From an uncultured Polyangiaceae bacterium (GTDB lineage: Bacteria > Myxococcota_A > Polyangia > Polyangiales > Houyiibacteriaceae), in the NCBI GenBank assembly GCA_947258625.1, contig CAMYJN010000008.1, forward strand, positions 1-15,756: DNA of 15,756 nucleotides. The letters are read 5' to 3'. The notes beneath the pieces were generated by a model. The model did no database searches, had not been told where the DNA came from, and worked only from the letters and a program-made list of their open reading frames with translations. The translations under genes and the position numbers were made by a program. Below are positions 7,836 to 14,521 of this stretch, one piece after another (within the stretch, counting starts at the first letter, position 1; every line of letters starts with the position of its first letter).

Positions 7836-8623
7836 CTTGCAAGCTCGTGCGGCGTCACCTTGGCGCATTCATCGATGGAGAGCTCGATCCTGCATCACAG
7901 ATCGAATTCGAGCGTCATTTGGAGGCGTGTCCGGTTTGTCAGGAGCATCTCGCCTTCGAACGCTCGTTTGGTCAGCAGGCGCGCGAGGCGATCATCGGCG
8001 TTCATGCGCCCGAACATCTTTGGAGCAGGACGCTTCATCGTTTCGACGAAATCGATGCGACGAGGGCGGAACGCACTTCAATCGAAGCGCGGCCGATGCG
8101 CTGGCGGCAGACCTGGCCCATCGCAGCGGCGGCGGCGGCGGTTCTGATCATCGGCAGCGTCATGGGGCTGCCGGAGAGCACCGCGTACCAGGGCGCCGGC
8201 ATGCTGCAAGACGTCGTGAATCTGCACTCGCAGGCCTTGCCCTCAGACGTCCAGGCCGAGGCGCCCCAAGACGTCGTGCGCTATTTCCAGGGCAAGACCC
8301 CGTTCCCGGTGAAACCGGCACAGTTCGCGGAGCCGGGCATGAGGTTCGTCGGCGCTCGCTATATCAAGGTCGGTGCCCATCCGGCCGCTGCGCTCTACTA
8401 CAACCACCACGGTCGGCGCGTCACACTGCTGGTGTTTCAGTCGCCCGAGATCGTTCGGAATGCGCATCGCACTCATGTGGGCGGCCGTGAGCTATTTTAT
8501 CACAATGTGGGTGGCAACGTGGTGACGATCCGCCAGCATGGCGGCGTGAACTATGCCTTTTTCGGAGATCTGGATCGCCCGGTGCTTTTCCAGCTCGCAG
8601 CCAACGCTCGCGTCGCCTACTGA
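7832..8623 (+). CDS. Zinc-binding membrane anti-sigma factor
   Basis: A 263-residue inner-membrane protein expected to bind and silence the ECF sigma factor encoded immediately upstream. The N-terminal cytoplasmic part has the zinc-finger anti-sigma pattern: C3 and H9, DGEL at 15-18, and HLEACPVC with H29, C33 and C36 in the H-x3-C-x2-C arrangement. One transmembrane helix is seen at about residues 95-113 (WPIAAAAAAVLIIGSVMGL). The periplasmic domain of about 145 residues begins with VVNLHSQALPSDV and contains DVVRYFQGKTPFPVKP and AALYYNHHGRRVTLLVF, segments I recall from other RsiW/COG5662 anti-sigma sensors. It has several His residues (HH, HRTH, YHN, RQH), so metal or redox sensing is possible but unproven. 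The ATG overlaps the sigma stop. A hairpin (8622-8648) follows the gene. Confidence 0.9.
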   Translation: MTCKLVRRHLGAFIDGELDPASQIEFERHLEACPVCQEHLAFERSFGQQAREAIIGVHAPEHLWSRTLHRFDEIDATRAERTSIEARPMRWRQTWPIAAAAAAVLIIGSVMGLPESTAYQGAGMLQDVVNLHSQALPSDVQAEAPQDVVRYFQGKTPFPVKPAQFAEPGMRFVGARYIKVGAHPAAALYYNHHGRRVTLLVFQSPEIVRNAHRTHVGGRELFYHNVGGNVVTIRQHGGVNYAFFGDLDRPVLFQLAANARVAY

Positions 8624-8648
8624 AACCCGTCGCGTACCCTGGGGTTTC
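8622..8648 (+). terminator. Inverted repeat after the anti-sigma gene, possible terminator
   Basis: GAAACCC (8622-8628) and GGGTTTC (8642-8648) form a perfect 7-bp stem with a 13-nt loop at the stop codon of the anti-sigma gene. There is no T-run behind it, so it is not a standard intrinsic terminator; it could be a weak or 3'-stabilising structure. The next promoter begins 15 nt downstream. Confidence 0.35.
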
Positions 8649-8662
8649 CCGGGTCTCCGACG

Positions 8663-8692
8663 TTGACAGAGCAGCGGCTCGGCCTCTATTAT
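8663..8692 (+). promoter_or_regulatory. Strong sigma-70-type promoter ahead of the coiled-coil gene
   Basis: A perfect TTGACA (8663-8668) is separated by 18 nt from TATTAT (8687-8692), which matches 5 of 6 consensus bases, followed by a T-rich stretch. Transcription should begin near 8700, leaving a 5' UTR of about 105 nt before the ATG at 8805. It is the best housekeeping promoter visible in the window. Confidence 0.7.
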
Positions 8693-8804
8693 TTTTTGAC
8701 GAAGGCGTAACTTTGCATACGCTCGGGGGGCTGGATTAGACGCGGTTTCGTTTCAACGACGAGAACGCTGCTAACCTTGCCTTGGGAACCGAAGGGGAGA
8801 GCAG

Positions 8805-10484
8805 ATGTCGGAGGACAACATGTCGAGCGATGTGCCAACCAAAGCGGGTGAGCCAACCGAAATCGACGACGAAATCGATGAGTTTGCGGAGAACGCCTTC
8901 GACGCGCTCTTGATGGGCGGCGAGGCGAAGCAGCCTTCGGAGAGTCCTGAGGTCGCCGAGGCCGCCGACAACATGGAGGAGGGCACCGGCGACTATGAAG
9001 ACGTGGAGCTCGATGACGTGATCATGGTTTCGGACGTCCCAGCGGACGAGGTTTCTCACGCCACCTCGCCCCCATCGGCACCGCCCGCCGCGTCCTCGGC
9101 GCCACCGGCGTCTGCCCGACCGGCGACGGCACCGCCTGCACCGAGCGATGGCCTGGTTGCCGGCCAAGTCGAAGTGGCGCGTCTGCGTTCCGAAATCTCA
9201 GGGCTCAAGGCGAAGATCGCCGAGTCATCCGGTGGCGTGTCGAGCCGGCAATTCCTCGATCTACGCGAATCGCTCAACACGAAGGACAAGCAGATCCTCG
9301 ACCTGCGCGATGAGTTGAGCGGGCGTGACAAAGAGATCATCGATCTCCGAGATCAGTCCATCGGCCTCGAGCGTGCACGCGCTGATTTCGATGAGAAGAC
9401 GGCCCAGCTCGAACACGCTCTGTCTAGCGCACAGGAATCGATCGCGAGCCTGACCGAGGACAAAGAGTCTGCGAACAAGCGCTACGAAGACATCAAGGAT
9501 CGGTTCGAGCGCGAGAAAGCAAAGACAGAAGGCCTCGAAGCAGAGCTCGCACAGGAGCGGGAGGCTCGGGTTGCCGACGTCGAAGCCCTCAAGAGCGCGC
9601 AGGACGCCGAGACGGCAAGGCTTCGCGTGTCCCAAGAAGAAGCATTGGATCTGATCAAGGCCGAGTCTGCGGCGGCGCTCGCCGCCGCCCGGGAAGACAA
9701 CGAAGCGGCTCTGCACGCGGCGGCGAGCGAGAAAGAGACGGCGCTTGCGTCCCTCCGATCGGAGCTCGCCGACGCGCAGGCTGCGGCATTGGCGCAAGCC
9801 GCCGCGGCGGCCGATGCGGCCCGGCAAGAGGCACTTGCCTCGCTCAGCCAAGAGCTCGAAACGGCTGCTGCGACCAAGCTCGCCGAAGCCGAGGCTCAGT
9901 GGCAGCGCACCATCGAAGAGCGCGAGGCCTCGATTCAAGCCGAGAAGCAGCTCGAGATCGAGACGCAGGAACAAGAGCACTCGAAGCAACTCGCGACCTT
10001 GGGCCGCAAGCTTGCCGACACCGAATCTGAGCTCTCGGGGGCACGCGAGCGCGAGACGCTTAGCGCAGACCGTGCGCTCGAGCTTGAAACAAAGCTCACC
10101 GAAACCAGCACCGAGCTCGAGGGCACCAAGACCCTGCTCACTGAGACGCAGGGGCTTCGCGATCGATTCCAGGACGAGCTTGGCCACGTCAAGGAAGCGC
10201 GGGATGCGCTACAAACGGAGCTCGACGCGAGCCTCGGCACGGTCGAGAGCCTCGAAGGCAGCAAGCGCGATCTGGAATCGCGCGTCGGGTCGCTCGAAGC
10301 GATGAAGTCACAGCTCGAATCGAAGCTCTCGATGGCCGTGGAGAAAATCGCGACCGACGACGAGCTTCTTGCCCGCGTGCGCAAAGCGATGGCGATCGGC
10401 CTCAGCTTGCTCGAGGAGCAGGAGAAGAACACCTACGGGAACGCTACCGAAGAGACGGACCACGTTTCCGAGGACGCCGAGTAG
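8805..10484 (+). CDS. Large coiled-coil protein (AglZ-like coiled coil without receiver domain)
   Basis: A 559-residue cytoplasmic protein. Residues 1-85 are acidic and disordered with an AENAFDALLMGG helix. Residues 88-114 form a Pro/Ala/Ser linker. From about 120 to 520 it is an almost continuous coiled coil, starting with three 14-residue units: LDLRESLNTKDKQI, LDLRDELSGRDKEI and IDLRDQSIGLERAR. A long Ala/Glu/Gln-rich rod follows. The C-terminus DELLARVRKAMAIGLSLLEEQ looks like a short conserved cap. The tandem 'LRD' units resemble the coiled-coil part of myxobacterial AglZ/FrzS-type polarity proteins as I remember them, but the receiver domain those carry is absent. A scaffold or cytoskeletal role is inference. 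GGGGAG lies 5 nt before the ATG. Its last 41 nt overlap the convergent kinase gene. Confidence 0.75.
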   Translation: MSEDNMSSDVPTKAGEPTEIDDEIDEFAENAFDALLMGGEAKQPSESPEVAEAADNMEEGTGDYEDVELDDVIMVSDVPADEVSHATSPPSAPPAASSAPPASARPATAPPAPSDGLVAGQVEVARLRSEISGLKAKIAESSGGVSSRQFLDLRESLNTKDKQILDLRDELSGRDKEIIDLRDQSIGLERARADFDEKTAQLEHALSSAQESIASLTEDKESANKRYEDIKDRFEREKAKTEGLEAELAQEREARVADVEALKSAQDAETARLRVSQEEALDLIKAESAAALAAAREDNEAALHAAASEKETALASLRSELADAQAAALAQAAAAADAARQEALASLSQELETAAATKLAEAEAQWQRTIEEREASIQAEKQLEIETQEQEHSKQLATLGRKLADTESELSGARERETLSADRALELETKLTETSTELEGTKTLLTETQGLRDRFQDELGHVKEARDALQTELDASLGTVESLEGSKRDLESRVGSLEAMKSQLESKLSMAVEKIATDDELLARVRKAMAIGLSLLEEQEKNTYGNATEETDHVSEDAE

Positions 10485-11445
10485 GCGCAGGGCGCGTCGA
10501 CGCTAGGCCCGGTGCGGTTGGGATGGCGTCGTCCTTCTCGACCGAACGCACCAGCGCACCCAGGTCACGCCGTACCAACGGGGGCGGCGGCACGTCGGCC
10601 AGCATCGAAACGAACGCCGCGGCGTTGCACGGTCTTTCCTCGGGAGCAGCGGCCAGCAAGGATTCAATCGCGTCTGCCATTGGCTTAGGGGTGTTCGGGG
10701 CTGCTTCGTGAAGACGCTCATGCCGGCCCGTACGCGCACGGTCGAGCGTTTGCATGTCGCTGCTGCCATCAAAGGGACGACGCCCGGCGAGGCACTCGTA
10801 GAGGAGCACACCGAGTGAAAAGAGGTCGGAGCGGGGACTGCACTCGTGTCCAAGCGCGTACTCGGGCGCCATGTAGGGCACCTTTCCCTTGAGTGCGCCG
10901 CTCTGGATGCTGCCAGGGAGGTTCGTGGCTTTGGAGATGCCGAAGTCGGCGAGCTTGATCTCGCCGGCATTGCTCAGCAGCACGTTCGAGGGGGAGACGT
11001 CGCGGTGGATGATGCCGGCGGCGACGCCGTGCTCGTCTGCCGTGTGTGCGAAGTCGAGTGCGGCGCCGAGGGCGTGAGCGAGGTACGACGTGAGCCCTGG
11101 GTCGAGCGATTCGCCTCGGCGGCGTAGGTGACGCAGCGCTGCGCGAAGGTCGGTTCCTTCGATCAGCTCGAGGGTGAGATAGTGGGCGCCGTCGATGATG
11201 CCGAAGTCCAGCACGCGGGCGATGTGCCCGTGGTGGAGGAGCGCCGACATGCGGGCCTCTCGGCGAAACATCTCGATGAAGTCCGCCTCGTCCGCGAAGG
11301 TCGGCAGGATTCGCTTGAGACAAACGCGCTGCTCAAAGCCGCCGGGACCGCGTCGGATGGCGACAAAGGTCTCGGCCATACCGCCGACACCGAGTCGTTC
11401 GACCAGCTCGTAGTCGCCGAAATGCTCGGGGGCAGCGGGGGGCAT
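10444..11445 (-). CDS. Hanks-type serine/threonine protein kinase (complete)
   Basis: A 333-residue soluble kinase phosphorylating Ser/Thr on unknown partners. All catalytic elements are present: glycine loop LGVGGMAETFVA (19-29), lysine K44 in VCLKRI, helix-C glutamate in FRREARM (E63), catalytic loop HRDVSPSN (147-154; D149, N154), DFG (D167) and APE (193-195). SDLFSLGVLLYECLAGRRPF is subdomain IX. The domain ends near 285. The basic tail has no membrane helix or sensor domain, unlike many myxobacterial kinases. Catalytic loop HRDVSPSNVL and the RGPGGFEQRVCLKRILP segment are typical of myxobacterial kinases in my memory. No Shine-Dalgarno precedes the ATG at 11445; TATGTT 15 nt upstream suggests a near-leaderless message. 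A truncated near-copy lies at 13160-13741. It is divergent from the secreted-protein unit and convergent with the coiled-coil gene. Confidence 0.95.
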   Translation of the reverse strand: MPPAAPEHFGDYELVERLGVGGMAETFVAIRRGPGGFEQRVCLKRILPTFADEADFIEMFRREARMSALLHHGHIARVLDFGIIDGAHYLTLELIEGTDLRAALRHLRRRGESLDPGLTSYLAHALGAALDFAHTADEHGVAAGIIHRDVSPSNVLLSNAGEIKLADFGISKATNLPGSIQSGALKGKVPYMAPEYALGHECSPRSDLFSLGVLLYECLAGRRPFDGSSDMQTLDRARTGRHERLHEAAPNTPKPMADAIESLLAAAPEERPCNAAAFVSMLADVPPPPLVRRDLGALVRSVEKDDAIPTAPGLASTRPAPTRRPRKRGPSLR

Positions 11446-11902
11446 GAGCGAAGGACGATAACATAGCGCGACTGTGATGCTCGACCGCCCGGCACTTTGG
11501 TCTGGCGATTGCGGGCAGGGCGCGCAGCAAGGGAAGCATCGGGGTAGGTTGGCTTGACCCCGAGCGGGGAAACGTCAACGACTGTGCGGCCGACGGGGTT
11601 CTGAGGAGGCACAGGCAAGCCCGGACCGGCCGGCGTGTTTCAGTATGTCGAACAGCGATTGTCACGCAAGCGATGCGCGCCTACTCTCCGAACGAAAAAT
11701 CTGCACACCGGATCCTGAAGTGTCCTAGGAAATCCCGCCCCTCCACCGGGCACGCCTCTTGCATCTGCGTAACTGCACTCAGGGCGCACGCCGCCAGAAC
11801 CGGGAGGTTGCTTATGCGTTGTGGCAAAGTTCATCACCGAAGTGGGAGCCGTGTGCACGCTTTTCCGGTGATCGCACGGATTGCGAACCACGGAGGTACG
11901 GC
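11446..11902. other. 457-bp divergent intergenic region between kinase and secreted-protein gene
   Basis: It holds, from left to right, the near-start element of the kinase (TATGTT on the minus strand, 11465-11460), a small G/C palindrome CCCCGAGCGGGG (11558-11569), a TGTT-N11-AACA half-site pair (about 11638-11656), the sigma-54 promoter (11748-11763) and the small ORF (11814-11906). The palindrome and half-site pair are only candidate activator sites. No RNA gene was recognised. Confidence 0.5.
11748..11763 (+). promoter_or_regulatory. Sigma-54 (-24/-12) promoter
   Basis: GGGCACG (11748-11754), then 4 nt, then TTGCA (11759-11763). This fits the -24/-12 consensus TGGCACG-N4-TTGCA at every fixed base except the first. 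GG and GC are exactly 12 nt apart, as sigma-54 requires. Transcription would start near 11774, about 40 nt before the small ORF at 11814. Sigma-54 promoters need an enhancer-binding activator; none is encoded in the window and I could not assign its upstream site. Confidence 0.65.
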
Positions 11903-11906
11903 ATGA
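11814..11906 (+). CDS. 30-codon small ORF, translationally coupled to the secreted protein
   Basis: An ATG at 11814 with GGGAGG about 7 nt upstream opens a 30-residue reading frame, MRCGKVHHRSGSRVHAFPVI and on to HGGTA. Its TGA (11904-11906) overlaps the ATG (11903) of the next gene as ATGA. The peptide is basic and His-rich with one Cys, and has no hydrophobic span, so it is not a secretion signal. It starts about 40 nt after the predicted sigma-54 start site, hence is the first ORF on that message. It may be a leader peptide whose translation opens the downstream start, or a small metal-binding protein. I know no family for it; it could also be a chance frame, although the good ribosome site and exact overlap argue against that. 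Confidence 0.45.
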   Translation: MRCGKVHHRSGSRVHAFPVIARIANHGGTA

Positions 11907-12817
11907 CTTCAATGGCGCGTGTGTTGCTCGGTCTCGTGGTGTTCAGCACGAGCTTCCTGGGCGGTTCGTTCCAGCGTGTCGAGGCACAGATCATTCCGGA
12001 CGTCGCGTCGCCCGAGCAGCAAACAAGCCCCGCAAACGCCTACGGTATTCGCTACGCCACGCGGAAGCTGGTCATGCCGAAGGGGATGATGCGCGGGACC
12101 TTCGACGTCGTGATCGGCGACGTCATGGACGAGACCACGGCGACGATCAACCTCGGCGTCGCAATCTCGCCCGTGAAACACCTGGAAGTGGGGTTCTCGC
12201 GGTACAGAATGGGAAGCTACCCCAACCCCGACGTTCTGAGGGCCTTTGGGGGCGATGGTCTAATTCCGATCGTTGCGCAGGGTGGCCAACTGGTACCGGT
12301 CGGCTCGACCAACGAGCGCGGCTTCGGCGACATGTTCGCCTACGCGCGTGCCGAAGTACCGACCACGTCGATTCTGGACATCGCGTTCGACCTAGGCTTT
12401 TTGATTCCCACGGCGTCCGAATTCGGAGTTCTCTTCGGCGTTCCAATCCGCTTCCACGTCGGAGAAGTCTTCGCGTTCGATGTCGGACTACTGATCAACC
12501 TGGACAACATCGGCGGGGAGGGCAGGAACATCACCTCCATATCCCTCCCTTGGAACCTCGTCTTCAGCGTGACGGACATGCTGTTTCTTAAGCTCGACAG
12601 CGGTTTCAATGCCCTCGACGTCGTCGAGGGTCGTGCCTTGAAAACGTTCCCGTTTGGGTTCGGCGCTGGAGTCACCGTTACGGGTGATCGCTTCATGAGC
12701 GATATTTTCGCGGCGTTCTCGTGGCCCGTCTTCGGGAGTGTCGATCCGCGCGAAACCACGACGGACATCTGGACCGTAACCATTGGCGCGAACTTCTACT
12801 CGCCCGTCCTCTTCTGA
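11903..12817 (+). CDS. Secreted, probable outer-membrane beta-barrel protein of unknown function
   Basis: A 304-residue protein with a signal peptide, MTSMARVLLGLVVFSTSFLG followed by GSFQRVEA, and probable cleavage before Q29. The mature part is rich in alternating hydrophobic/polar strands and aromatic residues: TFDVVIGDVM, ATINLGVAIS, HLEVGFSRYRMG, LDIAFDLGFLIP, FAFDVGLLINL, LVFSVTDMLFLKLDSGF, FGFGAGVTVTGDRF and TVTIGANFYSPVLF, ending in Phe as outer-membrane barrels commonly do. I count roughly 10-12 candidate strands. No named family was recognised; it resembles generic myxobacterial barrel hypotheticals. GGAGG lies 7 nt upstream of the ATG, which overlaps the stop of the small ORF. Expression is likely sigma-54 dependent from 11748-11763. 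No terminator is seen after it. Confidence 0.7.
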   Translation: MTSMARVLLGLVVFSTSFLGGSFQRVEAQIIPDVASPEQQTSPANAYGIRYATRKLVMPKGMMRGTFDVVIGDVMDETTATINLGVAISPVKHLEVGFSRYRMGSYPNPDVLRAFGGDGLIPIVAQGGQLVPVGSTNERGFGDMFAYARAEVPTTSILDIAFDLGFLIPTASEFGVLFGVPIRFHVGEVFAFDVGLLINLDNIGGEGRNITSISLPWNLVFSVTDMLFLKLDSGFNALDVVEGRALKTFPFGFGAGVTVTGDRFMSDIFAAFSWPVFGSVDPRETTTDIWTVTIGANFYSPVLF

Positions 12818-13159
12818 GGCGTTTTGTGGATGAGGCTGTGGCTTCGCAGGTCATATTGGCCTCAAACCCGAGTGCGGGCGCACCGCTCCAGCGCCTGATG
12901 GTCAAGCCTGACGGTCAAGACCGACGTCGATGGCGGAGGGGTCCTTGGCTCAACAAGCGACTCCGAGGTCGCGTGACCTGCCCCCGGAATTTCGGACCAA
13001 TTGAAGTATGGCACGCCATTACCGTGATTCCAGGGTCAACACACTGAAGAGAACTCCCACAATTTCTCCCACACACCACGAAACAACCAGAAACGGCACG
13101 CAACACCCGGAAACAGGTTCCCCTCAGTTTTGCGGGGATTTCTCAATGATTCTGGTCAG
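12818..13159. other. About 340 bp without a credible gene, between the secreted protein and truncated kinase
   Basis: I see no complete gene here. The base composition shifts from the G/C-rich coding style to A/C-rich around 13030-13130. It includes TGACCTGCCCCCGGAATTTC (12974-12993), which recalls the terminal sequences of some insertion elements, and two CTCCCACA direct repeats near 13053 and 13066. A weak CCCC/GGGG hairpin lies around 13121-13138. On the minus strand from about 13137 to 13030 a stop-free stretch could be a gene fragment. The region adjoins the break in the kinase copy and may be a scar of a lost mobile element; that is inference. Confidence 0.4.
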
Positions 13160-13741
13160 TCAGTTGATGTAGGGGACTTTCCCCTTCAGTGCGCCGCTTT
13201 GGATGCTGCCCGGGAGGCTGGTGGCTTTGGCGATGCCGAAGTCGGCGAGCTTGATCTCGCCGGCGTTGCTGAGGAGCACGTTCGAGGGCGAGACGTCGCG
13301 ATGGATGATGCCGACGGCGACGCCGTCCTCGTCCGCGGTGTGCGCGAAGTCGAGGGCCGCGCCGAGGGCGTGAGCGAGGTACGACGTGAGCCCTGGGTCG
13401 AGCGATTCGCCTCGGCGGCGCAGGTGACGCAGCGCTGCGCGAAGGTCGGTGCCTTCGATCAACTCGAGCGTCAGGTAGTGGGCGCGGTCGGCGATGCCAA
13501 AGTCGAGCACCCGTGCGATGTGCCCGTGATGCAAGAGCGCCGACATGCGCGCTTCTCGGAGGAACATTTCGACGAAGTCGGCGTCGCCGGCGAAGGTCGG
13601 CAGGATCCGCTTGAGACAGACGCGCTGCTCGAAGCCGCCTGGTCCGCGTCGAATCGCGACAAAGGTTTCGGCCATCCCGCCGACGCCGAGGCGCTCGATC
13701 AGCTCGTACTCTCCAAAGCGTTCCGGGGTAGCGGGGGCCAT
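13160..13741 (-). pseudogene. Truncated copy of the Ser/Thr kinase (N-lobe to activation loop)
   Basis: From the ATG at 13741 this reads 193 residues that align without gaps to residues 1-191 of the kinase at 10444-11445, with about 16 differences by eye (about 92% identity). It keeps the glycine loop, K44, HRDVSPSN and DFG. It then stops as GKVPYIN where the full kinase reads GKVPYMAPE: homology ends inside the codon after Tyr191. The APE motif, helices F-I and the tail are missing, so an active fold is very unlikely. An upstream in-frame extension to 13885 has no kinase homology. The surviving changes are mostly conservative, suggesting the copy was under selection before truncation or is recent. 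It could still make a stable N-lobe fragment that binds kinase partners. It lies 156 nt downstream of the TPR gene on the same strand. Confidence 0.85.
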
Positions 13742-13897
13742 GAACGGGTCAAAGTACCATAGCCGCGCCCAACCGCCCGTCCGTTCGATCTTGCGGTCGC
13801 GGGTAGGGGCGCACAGCGGGTGCGTCGTGTTCTGCAGCCGGGCCTGCGCGGACCGTATTGAAAGCGGTCTACCCGAAGCGGACATCAGTAAGCCCGA

Positions 13898-14521
13898 TCA
13901 ATGCTCCAATATCTTCAGAGCGTTTTCGTAGTCCCGCTGCAGTGACGGATTTTCAGGCCCGTTTTCAATCGCCATCCGGTAATAGCGGATGGCTTCTTCA
14001 ATCTGCCCGCGGTCAATCGAAATCACGGCAAACCCCCAGAGGGCTAGTTGGTTTTTAGGGTCCAGTAGCCAGGCCTGATTGAATCGCTTGATTGCCGTGG
14101 AGCAATCTCCTCGGTAGAACATATTCCATCCAACGCGTGCAGCATAGTCGGCGGCAGCTTCGCGGCTCCGACCGCCCTCGGTCATCTGTTTGATATATCG
14201 CTTGTCCGCCCGCTTCTGGTCCGCGGTCTTGTGGATATGCGCGTACATGGGCAACTCGTTGATCGGATAGTCGGCACTGCAGGCGGGCGCGCTGCGCAAC
14301 TCGAAGCTGTCGAGGTAGTACGTGATGGGGCCGCCAGTATTCGTTGTACCGAAGGCCCAGCCGTGAACCTCGGACAAGCCCAGACCGTCTACGGGTGCAC
14401 CGTTGCCGACTTCCTTGCGGCGCAAATCGTCGAAGCGGACGATCACTTGCTTCCATCCGGAAAAGTCATCGGTGAAATCGTAACCGTAACGTTCTGCGTC
14501 GTCTACCGTCGACGAGTCCAT
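13898..14521 (-). CDS. 3' part of split CBM11-like/TPR protein
   Basis: A 207-residue frame, probably the second half of the gene begun at 15429. Residues 6-80 (VDDAERYGYDFTDDFSGWKQVIVRF, EVHGWAFGTTNTGGPITYYLDSFEL) are the C-terminal half of a CBM11/CIA30-like beta-sandwich that usually binds polysaccharide. A linker follows (NELPMYAHIHKTADQKRADKRYI). Residues about 125-205 hold two TPR-like units, GWNMFYRGDCSTAIKRFNQAWLLDP and ALWGFAVISIDRGQIEEAIRYYRMAIENGP. The ATG at 14521 lies inside the upstream frame, without signal peptide or clear ribosome site, so on its own the product would be a cytoplasmic half-domain. The frame relation to the upstream part is -1 and a middle piece of the domain is absent, so this is probably a decayed gene. 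Confidence 0.65.
   Translation of the reverse strand: MDSSTVDDAERYGYDFTDDFSGWKQVIVRFDDLRRKEVGNGAPVDGLGLSEVHGWAFGTTNTGGPITYYLDSFELRSAPACSADYPINELPMYAHIHKTADQKRADKRYIKQMTEGGRSREAAADYAARVGWNMFYRGDCSTAIKRFNQAWLLDPKNQLALWGFAVISIDRGQIEEAIRYYRMAIENGPENPSLQRDYENALKILEH

Noticed and set aside
9660..9850. Ala-rich repetitive stretch that looked like a DNA tandem repeat
   Set aside because: The repetition comes from GCG/GCC alanine codons in a coiled coil; no exact DNA unit repeats.
9261..10187. 308-codon minus-strand frame inside the coiled-coil gene
   Set aside because: Leu/Arg/Gly-rich shadow of Glu/Ala-rich coiled-coil codons; no start signal or recognisable domain.
11640..11912. 90-codon minus-strand frame upstream of the kinase
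   Set aside because: No ribosome site, no protein-like pattern, and it would cover the sigma-54 promoter and small ORF in antisense.
13130..13762. 210-codon plus-strand frame over the kinase copy
   Set aside because: The same antisense frame also opens over the complete kinase (10846-11127 and 11128-11466), so it is a by-product of kinase codon use.
14503..14521. Programmed -1 frameshift joining the two CBM11-like frames
   Set aside because: No slippery heptamer is present at the junction, and a slip would not restore the domain segment that appears to be missing.
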